From Candidatus Tokpelaia sp. JSC188 (GTDB taxonomy: Bacteria > Pseudomonadota > Alphaproteobacteria > Rhizobiales > Rhizobiaceae), in assembly GCA_003331065.1 (NCBI GenBank), contig QENB01000002.1, positions 7,501-52,019 of the forward strand: a DNA stretch of 44,519 bases, given 5' to 3'. Both the position numbers and the translations under genes were made by a program. The notes beneath the pieces were generated by a model that searched no databases, was not told the DNA's origin, and was given only the letters and a program-made list of their open reading frames with translations. Below are positions 11,824 to 21,502 of this stretch, one piece after another (the first letter of the stretch is position 1; the number at the start of each line of letters is the position of its first letter).

Positions 11824-13215
11824 CTATTCAGGGGCAATCATCCTTTCGGGTCTCATAAGGTGATCATAATCGCTAGCTGTAAGCAATTCGCTTTTTAAAG
11901 CTTCTTCGCGCAAACTTGTACCATTCTTATGAGCGGTCTTTGCAATTCTTGCTGCTGCGTCATAGCCGATCACTGGCGCCAAGGCTGTTACTAACATCAA
12001 GGATTGCTCCATCAGATACTGTATTTTTCTTTTGTTGGCAACGATGCCTTTAACACAATGATCAGCAAAAGAACGCATGCAATCTGCTAAAAGGCGGATA
12101 GACTGCAGAACATTATAGGCAATAACTGGCTTATAAACGTTAAGCTCAAAATGACCTTGCGAAGCTGCAACGGTAACAGCTGTCTGGTTGCCGAAAACTT
12201 GGCAAGCTACCATTGTTACTGCTTCAGATTGTGTTGGATTGACTTTTCCAGGCATAATGGATGAGCCCGGCTCATTTTCAGGCAAGCTCAATTCACCAAG
12301 TCCGGAGCGAGGACCTGATCCCAAGAAGCGGATATCGTTGGCGATTTTGAAAAGATCTGTGGCCAGTGCATTAAGACTACCGTGGAAATTAGCAAGGGCA
12401 CCGTGGCTGGCGAGCGCCTCAAATTTGTTAATTGCAGTTTTAAAATTAAGGCCAGTAATACCTCTTACTTCTTCAGCAAATACCCTATCAAATCCTGTGG
12501 GTGCATTCAACCCTGTTCCGACGGCTGTACCGCCTTGGGCTAAATGCAATACACTTTTGAGACTTTCCTCTATGCGCTTACGGTTATATTCTAAACTCGC
12601 TCGGTATCCCGAAAATTCTTGGCCAAGTGCAACCGGTGTGGCATCCTGTGTATGTGTGCGTCCGATTTTGATAATGTTGTTGAAGTTTTTTTCCTTATCG
12701 CGCAGAGTGAGAGTCAGATGCTCTAGAGCAGGAACCAGAGTATTTATCGTCTCTATTGCCGTAGCAATATGCATAGCTGTCGGAAATGAATCGTTTGATG
12801 ATTGGCTCATGTTCACATGATCATTGGGATGAACCGGTTTTTTGGAACCAATCTTACCGCCTAGAATTTCAATTGCGCGATTAGCAATCACTTCGTTGAC
12901 ATTCATGTTAGTTTGAGTACCTGAACCTGTTTGCCAAACCATAAGTGGAAAATTATCATCAAACTTGCCTTCAGTGACTTCTTTTGCTGCCTCAATAATG
13001 GCATCACCAATTGTTCTGCTTAATTTACCATTCTTTATATTGATTTTTGCCGCAGCTTGTTTGATTATACCAAGAGCGTGGATGATAGGCAAAGGCTGAC
13101 GTTCATTGCCGATATTGAAGTTTTGGATCGATCGTTCAGTCTGAGCACCCCAATATTTCTCTACTGGAACTTCGATGGAACCAAAAGTATCGGTTTCTAT
13201 CCGTGGTTTATTCAT
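11824..13215 (-). CDS. fumC: class II fumarate hydratase
   Basis: This is the iron-independent fumarase of the TCA cycle, converting fumarate and malate. It is 463 residues, of the fumarase/aspartase superfamily. The active-site regions are all present: [13 protein letters not shown] (97-109), SSNDSFPTA (139-147), [10 protein letters not shown] with His188 (185-194), and the mobile signature loop [11 protein letters not shown] (317-327) with the catalytic Ser. An AAGGA site precedes the ATG. It is divergent from the DnaJ-like gene; the intergenic region contains a 16-bp perfect palindrome (13310-13325). This shows an operating TCA step in the organism. Confidence 0.97.
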   Translation of the reverse strand: MNKPRIETDTFGSIEVPVEKYWGAQTERSIQNFNIGNERQPLPIIHALGIIKQAAAKINIKNGKLSRTIGDAIIEAAKEVTEGKFDDNFPLMVWQTGSGTQTNMNVNEVIANRAIEILGGKIGSKKPVHPNDHVNMSQSSNDSFPTAMHIATAIETINTLVPALEHLTLTLRDKEKNFNNIIKIGRTHTQDATPVALGQEFSGYRASLEYNRKRIEESLKSVLHLAQGGTAVGTGLNAPTGFDRVFAEEVRGITGLNFKTAINKFEALASHGALANFHGSLNALATDLFKIANDIRFLGSGPRSGLGELSLPENEPGSSIMPGKVNPTQSEAVTMVACQVFGNQTAVTVAASQGHFELNVYKPVIAYNVLQSIRLLADCMRSFADHCVKGIVANKRKIQYLMEQSLMLVTALAPVIGYDAAARIAKTAHKNGTSLREEALKSELLTASDYDHLMRPERMIAPE

Positions 13216-13309
13216 GATTATCGATTCCTTGATCTAAAGTTGATAAACTTTTCTTTTAGCTTGCTTTTTGGCGATTTATAAAACATTGAATAGCAAAAGA
13301 TTAGGCGTG

Positions 13310-13325
13310 TACATATGCATATGTA
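13310..13325. promoter_or_regulatory. 16-bp perfect palindrome between fumC and the dnaJ-like gene
   Basis: TACATATGCATATGTA is its own reverse complement and lies in the divergent intergenic region, 95 bp upstream of the fumC start and 84 bp upstream of the dnaJ-like start. The position suits an operator for a dimeric regulator. The binding protein is unknown, and AT-rich palindromes can also arise by chance. Confidence 0.4.
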
Positions 13326-13408
13326 TTATATATGACTTATATAAGCAATGTTTATCAATGCTGCAGACAAAGATTTAAACCGATTAAAAATTATTAAAGA
13401 GGGTAAAT

Positions 13409-14326
13409 ATGCGAAATCCCTATACGGTTTTGGGTGTTTCTCAAAATGCCAAACCGGAAGAGATTAAATCAACATTTCGCAGACTCGCGAAGAAATATCA
13501 TCCTGATCATAACCAAGATGATCCCAAAGCAAAAGGGTTGTTTGCTGAAATCAACCAAGCCTATGAGATTATCGGCAATCAAAAGCGCCGAAGTCAGTTT
13601 GATCACGGTGAAATTGATGAAGAGGGTAAACCTATATTCCAAGGATTTCGACAAAAAGATCATAATTCTTTTAATGACTTTTCTGGTAGTTTCTCGTCAA
13701 GAAGTAAACAATGGACAAGTTCCAGAACAACTGACGGCTTTAATATTGATAATGTGCTTTTTCAGAATCTGTTTAGTTCGGATAGAGCAGATTTCGGACT
13801 TGGCGGAGGGAATGCTCGAGCTCAAGATCGCAAAAGTAACGCAGACATAACAGCCTCTATTTCTATTTCTCTTGAGCAGGCCGCTGGTGTTGAAGAAGTT
13901 GAAGTAGCTTTTCCTGATGGCAAAAAGCTAAAAATTAAATTACCTGTTTTTGTAGAGGATGGCCAAATAATACGCTTGAAAGGGCAAGGTAAAGGCATCT
14001 CAGGCAGTAGAATCGGTGACGCGTTAGTCACTATCAATTTTAAACCACATCCTCGTTTTCGGCTCGATGGGCGGGCCCTTCATCTCGATTTACCAGTATC
14101 CTTAAAAATGGCTGTTCTTGGCGCGAAAAAGGAAATTGAAACATTAGATGGTCGTATTGCTGTTACTATTCCACCATGGTCTAGTTCCGATCTTGTATTA
14201 CGATTGAAAAACAAAGGACTACCGATGAAAAAAGGCGGCAGGGCCGCTTTATATGTTCATGTCCGCGTAATGCTTCCAAAAGAACCAGATTCGGAACTCG
14301 AAACATTGCTAAAAAAATACACGTGA
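13409..14326 (+). CDS. DnaJ-domain co-chaperone without zinc finger (CbpA-like)
   Basis: This is an Hsp40 protein of 305 residues with an N-terminal J domain (residues 1-70; HPD at 31-33, which stimulates the DnaK ATPase), a Gly/Phe-Ser rich linker (about 80-130) and a C-terminal substrate-binding domain (about 140-300; [14 protein letters not shown] and the second barrel). The CxxCxGxG zinc repeats of true DnaJ are absent, so it is a type II, CbpA-like protein. A GAGGG site precedes the ATG by 6 bases. In Brucella and relatives a gene of this kind lies beside fabI and pdxH, as here. The window also has the canonical dnaJ, so this is a second Hsp40. Confidence 0.92.
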   Translation: MRNPYTVLGVSQNAKPEEIKSTFRRLAKKYHPDHNQDDPKAKGLFAEINQAYEIIGNQKRRSQFDHGEIDEEGKPIFQGFRQKDHNSFNDFSGSFSSRSKQWTSSRTTDGFNIDNVLFQNLFSSDRADFGLGGGNARAQDRKSNADITASISISLEQAAGVEEVEVAFPDGKKLKIKLPVFVEDGQIIRLKGQGKGISGSRIGDALVTINFKPHPRFRLDGRALHLDLPVSLKMAVLGAKKEIETLDGRIAVTIPPWSSSDLVLRLKNKGLPMKKGGRAALYVHVRVMLPKEPDSELETLLKKYT

Positions 14327-14451
14327 ATGCATATTTTAGCTTCGTCCCATTTTGACAAGATTGAAACCTGTGAGCTACTCTCATACAGAAACATTCTGTT
14401 TTTGTGCTAATCTTTCTTACCTAGTTCTTTTACTAGGGGTTATAGCGGACC

Positions 14452-14878
14452 CCTTTTAAAGCAGGCGACATTGTTGTTACGAATTCATTGGTAAAAAGGA
14501 TGTTGCCAACAGAAAAATTGGCATAGGTTATCTGGAGCTTCGTAATGACGGAAATACAGCTGATCGGTTTATCACCGTGCGTTCGTGTTTCTTCGAGAAG
14601 ATTGAAATTCATATGATGCTCATGGACAATAATGTCATGCGAATGCGTCGATTTTTTAATGGCTTGGGAATACCAGCACACAAAACCATAAATTTCCAGA
14701 TTGACGGTTATCATGTTATGTTTTTTCTCCAAAGATGCCTTTTATGAAAGGGGAGAGATTTGAGACTCGCCTCGAATTCGAAAAAGACGGAAAGATTGAT
14801 GTTATCTCTAATATCAACGTCCTGAAAGACAATGGATGTAGAAGCGAGGAGCATCAAAAAAACAACAGAGATTTCTGA
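14452..14878 (+). pseudogene. broken PCu(A)C-type copper chaperone gene
   Basis: The plus strand encodes, in three successive frames, the pieces of a periplasmic PCu(A)C copper chaperone (DUF461). They are FKAGDIVVTNSLVKRMLPTE (from 14455), then GYLELRNDG...TADRFITV...KIEIHMMLMDNN (from 14526) with the metal-ligand region H..M...M and GGL/PAHKTINF to DGYHVM (ending 14720), then KGERFETRLEFEKDGKIDV (about 14747-14810). The second break falls exactly in a run of six T (14721-14726). The signal peptide is no longer readable. An antisense ORF of 93-99 codons over the same bases is an artefact. In life the protein would deliver Cu(I) to the CuA site of cytochrome oxidase. No intact copy is seen in the window. 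Confidence 0.8.
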
Positions 14879-15143
14879 ATGGTTTCTTAACGTGAGGTCA
14901 AGGAAAATTCAAAATTTTTAGGAACATAAGCAAAAGTATGTAAAAACTGTTTTTAGAAACTTTTAAAGAATAATGCGTTTTATCTTCTTTAAAAATGGTT
15001 TGTTTAAGGTAGATTATTTTGCACTTTAAGTTTACGCTGTTTTCATTATCAAAATATTTTCAGCTAGTTGCTTGAAGAAATAGCGTGGCTGTGCAATAGG
15101 CTGAGAAAGTGATGCATTGTCGGAGAATCGTAAGGCTGAATCG
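14879..15143. promoter_or_regulatory. region upstream of fabI
   Basis: These 265 bp of AT-rich sequence follow the copper-chaperone relic. They must carry the fabI promoter; I see no unambiguous -35/-10 pair and no second gene. Confidence 0.4.
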
Positions 15144-15962
15144 ATGGTTGAAGGTAATAGTTTGCTACGTGGAAAACGCGGGCTAGTTCTAGGGTTAGCG
15201 AATAATCGCTCGATTGCTTGGGGTATTGCTAAGGTAGCACACCGTGCTGGTGCGGAAATTGCTTTTACTTATCAAGGTGAGGCAATGAAAAAACGCGTAG
15301 AACCTTTAGCTAAAGAGTTAGAAGGACTTGTGTGTGGTCATTGCGATGTTACTGATCCGGCTTCTATTGATTCTGTTTTCAGGGTTATTGCACAAAAATG
15401 GGGTAAATTGGATTTTGTTGTTCACGCGATTGGATTTTCTGATAAAGATGAGTTGATAGGTCGTTTTATTGATACAAGTCAGAAAAATTTTGAAATAACC
15501 ATGAACGTTTCCGTATATTCGCTGACAGCAATTAGTCAGCGAGCGGAGAAACTTATGACTGATGGCGGTTCGATTCTGACACTCACCTACTACGGTGCAG
15601 AAAAGGTTATGCCCAATTATAACGTCATGGGAGTTGCTAAAGCTGCGCTTGAGGCAAGCGTAAAATATCTTGCAGTTGATCTTGGACCAAAGAATATTCG
15701 TGTTAATGCCATTTCAGCTGGGCCGATCAAAACGCTTGCTGCATCGGGTATCGGCGCTTTCCGTTACATTCTCAAATGGAATGAGTATAATGCACCGCTT
15801 CGTAGGCTTGTCACAATTGAAGAAATTGGTGATGTCGCTCTCTGTTTTCTATCTGACCTTTCAAAATCAGTTACAGGCGAGATTCATCATGCCGATGCTG
15901 GTTATCACGTTATAGGCATGAAGGCAGTTGATGCACCAGATATTTCAGTGATAAAGGATTGA
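15144..15962 (+). CDS. fabI: enoyl-[acyl-carrier-protein] reductase (NADH)
   Basis: This is the last step of each elongation cycle of type II fatty-acid synthesis, of the short-chain dehydrogenase superfamily. It is 272 residues from the chosen ATG, the usual length for rhizobial FabI. The cofactor loop is GLANNRSIAWGIA (17-29). The catalytic pair is in PNYNVMGVAK (Tyr159, Lys166), and the partner Tyr149 is present. The residues are typical of triclosan-sensitive FabI. A TTG 27 bases upstream would also be in frame, but the ATG at 15144 with an AAGG site gives the family N terminus. In relatives it lies beside a DnaJ-like gene, as here, though a broken gene and about 0.8 kb now separate them. 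Confidence 0.95.
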   Translation: MVEGNSLLRGKRGLVLGLANNRSIAWGIAKVAHRAGAEIAFTYQGEAMKKRVEPLAKELEGLVCGHCDVTDPASIDSVFRVIAQKWGKLDFVVHAIGFSDKDELIGRFIDTSQKNFEITMNVSVYSLTAISQRAEKLMTDGGSILTLTYYGAEKVMPNYNVMGVAKAALEASVKYLAVDLGPKNIRVNAISAGPIKTLAASGIGAFRYILKWNEYNAPLRRLVTIEEIGDVALCFLSDLSKSVTGEIHHADAGYHVIGMKAVDAPDISVIKD

Positions 15963-16837
15963 AAATTAATTTTCAGTATATTTCTAAAAAAATGGTCGAG
16001 AGTAAGGGAAAGATTTTTGATTGCTGATTGCTGCTAATGACCATCTTCTAGCCCACGCGCTGAAAAGTGCATCATGCATCCATCGAGTTGATAAAACAGG
16101 GTTTTAGCAGCCTTACTGGCGGATATGGTGAGTTACGCGCAAGGCAGTGTGGTGGGCTCTCAACTCGGCAAAGCCGGTAAGATATAAGAAGGATTTTTCT
16201 GTGTTTTGACTATGTTAATTTAGCTTCAGTTTATAAAAACTTGATAATTGGTATCCAAAAGACTCTCCTGATTTAGAAACTTTCAAAAATGCGATAACTC
16301 AACAGACTCAACCTAAGAACAGGGCTGATAATGCAAAGCAGGAGGCATGAGGGTTTAGATTTTAATATATATTGTTTCTGAAAACTCCAACTTTTATCAA
16401 AAAGCGTTCTTAAGAAAAAGGTAAAGGTAATGGATTTCCATGCTAGTCTAAACCTTTTATTACTAGAATCTCTATATTGTTTTAGTTTGCGCCCTAGTTA
16501 ATCAAAGATTTTTGGAATCGACTATTTCAAAATGCTCTGTTTGTCCTTGCAAATTTTTCCTGAAACATCTTGATCTTATCAAGAGGTTCACTTGTTGTCT
16601 GGAGGAGGTTGTAGTTCTTCTCTCCTCTAACTTTTTTACTATAGCGAAATCTTTTCTGATTGCCTATTAATCGATAGCGTAACGGAACTGGGCGTTGAAT
16701 AACGATACTTCTACCTTAGGCATTATTATTCTAATAAAAAAGATTTTTGTACCTAATTAACTCTTGTATTTATACCTTTTATGGACGTAAGATTCTCTAG
16801 CAGGGGGAGCAGACTCAGTCTGAGTGTAAATCACATT
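15963..16837. other. long gap between fabI and pdxH with coding-like scraps
   Basis: There are about 875 bp with no intact gene. A GC-richer patch at about 16035-16195 can be read on the plus strand as SLTGGYGELRARQCGGLSTR before a stop, and on the minus strand as KAAKTLFYQLDGCMMHFSAR before a stop. A second patch at about 16245-16350 reads WYPKDSPDLETFKNAITQQT on the plus strand. These look like remains of protein genes, but I could not identify a family. A phosphoglycerate-mutase-like gene often follows fabI in relatives; I could not align it. Confidence 0.4.
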
Positions 16838-17461
16838 ATGATAGACGATGTATCGAAAAATCATGGATTTGCAACAGAAAAAGAGCCGTTTCAGCTTTTT
16901 GATCAATGGCTCAAAGATGCAGAAACCAGAGAAATCAATGACCACAATACTATGTCATTAGCAACGGTTGATGAGACAGGTATGCCGAATGTGCGTATGG
17001 TGTTATTAAAAGAATTTAGTGAAAAAGGGTTTGTTTTTTATACAAATTATGAAAGTTGCAAAGGGCAAGAAATTTTGCATTCCATGAAAGCTGCTCTTTG
17101 CTTTCACTGGAAATCATTGCGTCGTCAGATCAGGATTCGGGGGGTCGTTAAAAAAATCACTGATGCAGAAGCTGATGCCTATTATGCATCTCGCTCTCGT
17201 GGCAGTCAGGTTGGTGCATGGCTTTCTAAGCAATCACGTCCTCTAGAAAGTCGTTTTTCCCTAGAAAAGGCAGTCGCCGAGTATATGCTTCACTCTGCTG
17301 TTCGTATCATTTCACGTCCACCATACTGGTCTGGTTTTCGTATTCATCCGCTCTCAATAGAGTTTTGGCGCGATCGACCTTTCCGTTTGCACAATCGAAC
17401 AGTTTTTACACGCTCAGATCTTGATAGGCGCACTTGGAAGATAGAAAAGCTCTATCCATGA
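16838..17461 (+). CDS. pdxH: pyridoxamine/pyridoxine 5'-phosphate oxidase
   Basis: This is an FMN enzyme that makes pyridoxal 5'-phosphate, the cofactor needed by the decarboxylase in this window among others. It is 207 residues from the ATG at 16838. The FMN-binding split-barrel begins with [20 protein letters not shown]. The conserved [23 protein letters not shown] and [10 protein letters not shown] blocks are present, as is the C-terminal RLHNRTVF...W pattern. One block before RPPYW reads [14 protein letters not shown], slightly unlike the usual KFPGEIPRPP but normal for alphaproteobacteria. An upstream in-frame ATG at 16781 would add 19 unconserved residues; neither start has a good ribosome-binding site. 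Convergent with ubiA. Confidence 0.92.
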   Translation: MIDDVSKNHGFATEKEPFQLFDQWLKDAETREINDHNTMSLATVDETGMPNVRMVLLKEFSEKGFVFYTNYESCKGQEILHSMKAALCFHWKSLRRQIRIRGVVKKITDAEADAYYASRSRGSQVGAWLSKQSRPLESRFSLEKAVAEYMLHSAVRIISRPPYWSGFRIHPLSIEFWRDRPFRLHNRTVFTRSDLDRRTWKIEKLYP

Positions 17462-17505
17462 TCTCAGAGTTGTAGCTTAAGATATCGTTTTTATATCTTT
17501 ACATC

Positions 17506-18552
17506 TTATACGATTCGCAGGTTGTCAAGGATAAGCATAAGAAATATCAAAAGACCTATAAATGAATTGGATTTAAAAATTCGTAGACATTCATTAGGAT
17601 TATCGATATCAACACTCTTAATCTGGAAGAGCATGTGTATTGCTACAAAAAACATTATGCTTAACATAATTGATGATACGTGGCTAAGAATGAAGGAAGT
17701 AGTGGTAAAAACTAGCATCAAGCTATAAAGGCAGAAAAGGGCAGGTTTGGTTCTTTCAGCAAAAAGCCGTGCTGTTGAACCTACACCAATAAGGGCGTCG
17801 TCTTTCTTGTCTTGATGAGCATAGATCGTATCATAGCCTATTGTCCAGAAAACAGCTCCGAGATAAAGTAAAATCGGTTGTATATTTAGTGTTCCGAAAA
17901 AAGCTGTCCAGCCTAACAGTGCTCCCCAGTTAAAGGAAAGGGCAAGGAAAAGCTGGGGCCAATTGCTTATCCGTTTCATAAATGGGTAAATCGCAACAAT
18001 AATGAGTGAAGCAAGACCAAGGAGAATTGTAAAACTGTTGAATTGAAGCAGTACAATCAAGCCAATGATTAATTGCAAGATGATGAAGATCTTAGCTTTA
18101 TTGCGAGTGATTTGCTCTGAAGGCAATGGTCGTGAACAGGTACGTTTTACTGCCTTATCAATGTGATGGTCTATAAGATCGTTATAGGTGCATCCAGCAC
18201 CTCGCATAACAATTGCCCCAATAAGGAAAAGAAAAAAATACCAAGGCGAAGGGATAGCAGATGTTTGTGCGGCTCTTTCTGCGAGAACGCAAGAGATGGG
18301 TGCCAGCGTAAGAGACCACCAGCAAGGCCAAAGTAGAAGTTGCCAGCCAATAGGTTTATCCCAGCGGGCAAGCTGTGCATAAGGCCACAGCCACCTTGGA
18401 AAAAAGCGATAAATCCAGTGTTTTGCAGCTGTATCTATCACATGTTCTTGCAAGCTCTTGGACTGAATGTTCTGGGTATTCATGATGTGCATCATAATTT
18501 CTGGCGTTTTGAATGAGTTCTTGTTCTGAGGAATAATAGTATGGCATTGCAT
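17506..18552 (-). CDS. ubiA: 4-hydroxybenzoate octaprenyltransferase
   Basis: This integral membrane prenyltransferase attaches the polyprenyl tail to 4-hydroxybenzoate in ubiquinone synthesis. It is 348 residues with about eight hydrophobic helices. Two magnesium/diphosphate motifs are visible: NDLIDHHIDKAVKRT (about 124-138) and YDTIYAHQDKKDD (about 240-252). The chosen ATG at 18552 has TTGAGG just upstream; the family core starts later, so an ATG at 18483 is a possible alternative. It diverges from purD across about 120 bp. Its substrate tail derives from prenyl diphosphates made with IspG and IspA products, so three steps of the quinone route are in this window. Confidence 0.93.
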   Translation of the reverse strand: MQCHTIIPQNKNSFKTPEIMMHIMNTQNIQSKSLQEHVIDTAAKHWIYRFFPRWLWPYAQLARWDKPIGWQLLLWPCWWSLTLAPISCVLAERAAQTSAIPSPWYFFLFLIGAIVMRGAGCTYNDLIDHHIDKAVKRTCSRPLPSEQITRNKAKIFIILQLIIGLIVLLQFNSFTILLGLASLIIVAIYPFMKRISNWPQLFLALSFNWGALLGWTAFFGTLNIQPILLYLGAVFWTIGYDTIYAHQDKKDDALIGVGSTARLFAERTKPALFCLYSLMLVFTTTSFILSHVSSIMLSIMFFVAIHMLFQIKSVDIDNPNECLRIFKSNSFIGLLIFLMLILDNLRIV

Positions 18553-18670
18553 AATCCTCAAGAAATTCGTAATATATATACTGAGAAACTATATGGAGTG
18601 CTTGTTCGTAATGCTTATTTATCTATCCGTACAAGCGCTATCTACTATATCGTTTGAAAATGGATAGACA

Positions 18671-19948
18671 ATGAAGGTTCTTCTTATTGGCTCTGGCGGG
18701 CGCGAACATGCTCTTGCATGGAAAATTTCTGTTTCCCCTTTACTTAGCCGCTTATACTGTGCCCCTGGAAATCCTGGTACAGCAGAGATTGCCAAGAATA
18801 TCGATTTGAATGTAGCAGATCATGCAGCTGTTGTTAGATTTTGTGTGAAAAAACATATTGATCTTGTTATGATTGGTCCTGAGGCACCTCTTGTAAATGG
18901 GCTTGCGGATTCGCTGAGAAATTCTCAGATCCGCGTAGTCGGTCCTGGAGCTAAGGCAGCACGACTTGAAGGATCAAAGGGCTTTACTAAAGATCTGTGC
19001 GCACGTTTTTCTATTCCAACAGCAGCTTATGGTCGTTTTAAAAATATGGCAGAGGCAAAGGCCTATATTTATACTCATGGTGCGCCAATTGTTGTCAAGG
19101 CTGATGGTTTAGCTGCAGGAAAGGGTGTGATTGTTGCTATGACTATTAAAGAAGCTCTCGCTGCTGTTGATGCCTGTTTTGATGGTGCTTTTGGCACAGC
19201 AGGTACTGAAGTTGTGGTAGAGGAATTTTTGCAGGGTGAAGAAGCGAGCTTTTTCTGTCTATGTGATGGTACAATTGCTTTTCCTTTCGGGACAGCACAG
19301 GATTACAAACAAATTGGAGAAGGAGATACTGGTCTTAACACCGGTGGAATGGGCGCTTATTCTCCAGCTTTTGTCATGACCTCAGATATGGTTAAATGCA
19401 CAATGCGTAGGATAATTGAGCCGACGATGAAGGCAATGATTACGATAGGTACTCCTTTTAAAGGTATTCTTTTTGCCGGATTGATGATTACGAAAGATGG
19501 ACCGAATCTTATTGAATATAATGTTCGCTTTGGTGATCCTGAGTGTCAGGTGCTGATGATGCGTCTACAGAATGATTTATTGCCCCTTCTTGTCGCGGCA
19601 GCGGATGGTAAACTTTCCACTTGTAAGCAGCCAACATGGTCTGATGATATATCCTTGACCGTAGTACTGGCTGCAAAAGGATATCCTGAAGCTCCCGAAA
19701 AAGGCAGCTTTATAGAAGGTATTGAAGAAGCAGCTGCCTTGCCTGATATTGTGGTTCTACATGCTGGAACAGCATTACAGAATGGAAGATTAGTGACCAA
19801 TAGTGGTCGCGTTCTTAATGTGACAACTCATGATAAAACTCTTAGAGCAACGCAGCGAAAAGCCTATGCTGCTATTAGGAAAATCCGCTGTCCCGGTGGT
19901 TTCTGGCGTTCCGATATCGGGTGGCGAGCATATGCGCGTGAAGATTAA
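18671..19948 (+). CDS. purD: phosphoribosylamine-glycine ligase (GAR synthetase)
   Basis: This is the second step of de novo purine synthesis: an ATP-dependent joining of glycine to phosphoribosylamine. It is 425 residues of the ATP-grasp fold. The N-terminal domain begins with GSGGREHAL (7-15). The [10 protein letters not shown] motif, the [17 protein letters not shown]-binding segment, the [15 protein letters not shown] loop and the [15 protein letters not shown] catalytic region are all present. The C terminus is complete. Only a weak ribosome-binding site is seen before the ATG. It stands alone, as purD often does in rhizobia. Confidence 0.96.
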   Translation: MKVLLIGSGGREHALAWKISVSPLLSRLYCAPGNPGTAEIAKNIDLNVADHAAVVRFCVKKHIDLVMIGPEAPLVNGLADSLRNSQIRVVGPGAKAARLEGSKGFTKDLCARFSIPTAAYGRFKNMAEAKAYIYTHGAPIVVKADGLAAGKGVIVAMTIKEALAAVDACFDGAFGTAGTEVVVEEFLQGEEASFFCLCDGTIAFPFGTAQDYKQIGEGDTGLNTGGMGAYSPAFVMTSDMVKCTMRRIIEPTMKAMITIGTPFKGILFAGLMITKDGPNLIEYNVRFGDPECQVLMMRLQNDLLPLLVAAADGKLSTCKQPTWSDDISLTVVLAAKGYPEAPEKGSFIEGIEEAAALPDIVVLHAGTALQNGRLVTNSGRVLNVTTHDKTLRATQRKAYAAIRKIRCPGGFWRSDIGWRAYARED

Positions 19949-20769
19949 AAAGTAGCTATGAAATTTCGAACTATTTATTTTCCGCTGATATAGTTATGTA
20001 CAGAATTTTTTTACCCATTGTTGAGTATTAAGTTCTCTATTCATCCTTTATCATATTAAATAACCTTTCAATATACTGATACTGGAATGATATGACGATG
20101 ATGTTAGCAATGCATAAAAACTAGTCACCAAAGGGCGCTATAAATCCAGTTAATATGCCAACAACTCTTGTTAAATATATAAAAATTCTTGACAATAAAC
20201 AGGAAAAGAAGATACTAGGACGTCCTAGAGGATCTCTGTTCTTATACATGAATTTTCTGTATCTTACTGTTAACAACAGTATCCTGGAAATTTATGCTTT
20301 GTTAGGCCAATCGCAATCGGTGAAAGTTAGAGAATCGCCGATATCTGATAGGCACTAAATCCACATAAATATCATTGTGATCAGAAAAATAAAAAGTGGG
20401 ATATGATAATTTTGGTTTTTTGTATGCAGGCGCTTAGAGATATAGCCTGTTCTGCTTTATTTTAAGTTTCCACTCTACAATAGCCTACGCTTACTGAGCG
20501 GATACCATACTAAAGGAATACATCTGACTCTGGAGTTAGGGCAATTGTTTTTATATATTCTCGGCAAAGGTACCATAATTTTTGAAGCACAAATTAACAA
20601 TAAGATACCTTAATATGATCGGAGATAAGTCGAAAAATGGTATTTGTTTGCGTTGAGTGGTGATTAAGGTTATTTGAATCATTGTCTTGCTATCTAGTTA
20701 CACAAATTGTGAATGACGTGATTATTTGTAGCAACCGTGTGCATTATTGTGTGTTACGCCGCGCTATAT
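19949..20769. other. gap between purD and hisG
   Basis: There are 821 bp, AT-rich, with no credible gene. A short open stretch at 20155-20358 (67 codons) has AT-rich, low-complexity coding and no ribosome-binding site, so I do not call it. A 14-bp perfect palindrome (CTAGGACGTCCTAG, 20215-20228) is the only clear structure. It is not followed by a T run, so it is not an obvious terminator. Confidence 0.6.
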
Positions 20770-21489
20770 TTAAGTGCTAGGACTGTTTCTTTCAAGAAAG
20801 CATAAAGCTTTCTTAATGCGTGTACATATTTGATCAATTTTCCGATGCATGCCGTGCAGACATGAAGCAACAAGGCAAGTTTGCGACTTAAGAATGATGC
20901 CATCATCAAGCATTCTTAATCCGTTCGCTGTTAAGGTTGCCCCTGTTGAAGTAATGTCAACAATTATATCAGCCGATCCTGCTGCAGGTGCCCCTTCCGT
21001 TGCACCCGCGCTTTCCACAATACGATAGACTTGAATTCCGTGTTTTTGTGAGAAAAATTTTTGCGTAAGACGCCAGTATTTGGTTGCAATTCGCAAACAA
21101 CGACCATGCTGCTGGCGAAAATCCGCTGCTATATCATCAAGATCAGCCATGTTGTAAACGTCGTACCAAATGTCTGGGACAGCCACAACAACATCAGCAT
21201 AACCAAAGCCAAGTGGTAACTTAATCTCGGTACATTTTTCAGGATGGGCAATAGTTTCGCGCAATAAATCCTCACCAGTAATGCCTAAATCAACCGTTCC
21301 AGAGCCAAGTTCATATGCAATCTCAGAAGCAGAAAGAAACAAAATATCAATGTCCGGTTCATTGCTAACACGTGCTCGGTAATTGCGCTTGTCTGCCGGA
21401 AGTTGAACTTTGTACCCCGCTTCTTGCAATAGGAAAAGAGTTTTTTCCTTCAAACGTCCTTTAGAGGGAAGGGCAAGTGTAACTGACAT
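20770..21489 (-). CDS. hisG: ATP phosphoribosyltransferase catalytic subunit (short form)
   Basis: This is the first, committed step of histidine synthesis: ATP plus PRPP to phosphoribosyl-ATP. It is 239 residues, the short HisG form that lacks the C-terminal regulatory domain and needs HisZ. The N terminus [17 protein letters not shown] is the family signature. The PRPP loop is in [20 protein letters not shown]. An in-frame ATG 72 bases upstream lies inside hisZ, but the ATG at 21489 has a strong GGAGG site placed directly after the hisZ stop. Third gene of the hisS-hisZ-hisG unit. Other his genes are not in the window, so pathway completeness cannot be judged. Confidence 0.95.
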   Translation of the reverse strand: MSVTLALPSKGRLKEKTLFLLQEAGYKVQLPADKRNYRARVSNEPDIDILFLSASEIAYELGSGTVDLGITGEDLLRETIAHPEKCTEIKLPLGFGYADVVVAVPDIWYDVYNMADLDDIAADFRQQHGRCLRIATKYWRLTQKFFSQKHGIQVYRIVESAGATEGAPAAGSADIIVDITSTGATLTANGLRMLDDGIILKSQTCLVASCLHGMHRKIDQICTRIKKALCFLERNSPST

Positions 21490-21502
21490 TTGACAGCCTC
21501 CT

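Noticed and set aside
12188-12820. 210-codon plus-strand ORF
   Set aside because: Entirely antisense to fumC, whose protein has all catalytic motifs.
14433-14732. 99-codon minus-strand ORF (93 from an ATG) with a GGAG upstream
   Set aside because: The opposite strand encodes a recognisable PCu(A)C copper chaperone in pieces, so this frame is its antisense shadow.
20155-20358. 67-codon plus-strand ORF between purD and hisG
   Set aside because: AT-driven composition, no ribosome-binding site and no family resemblance.
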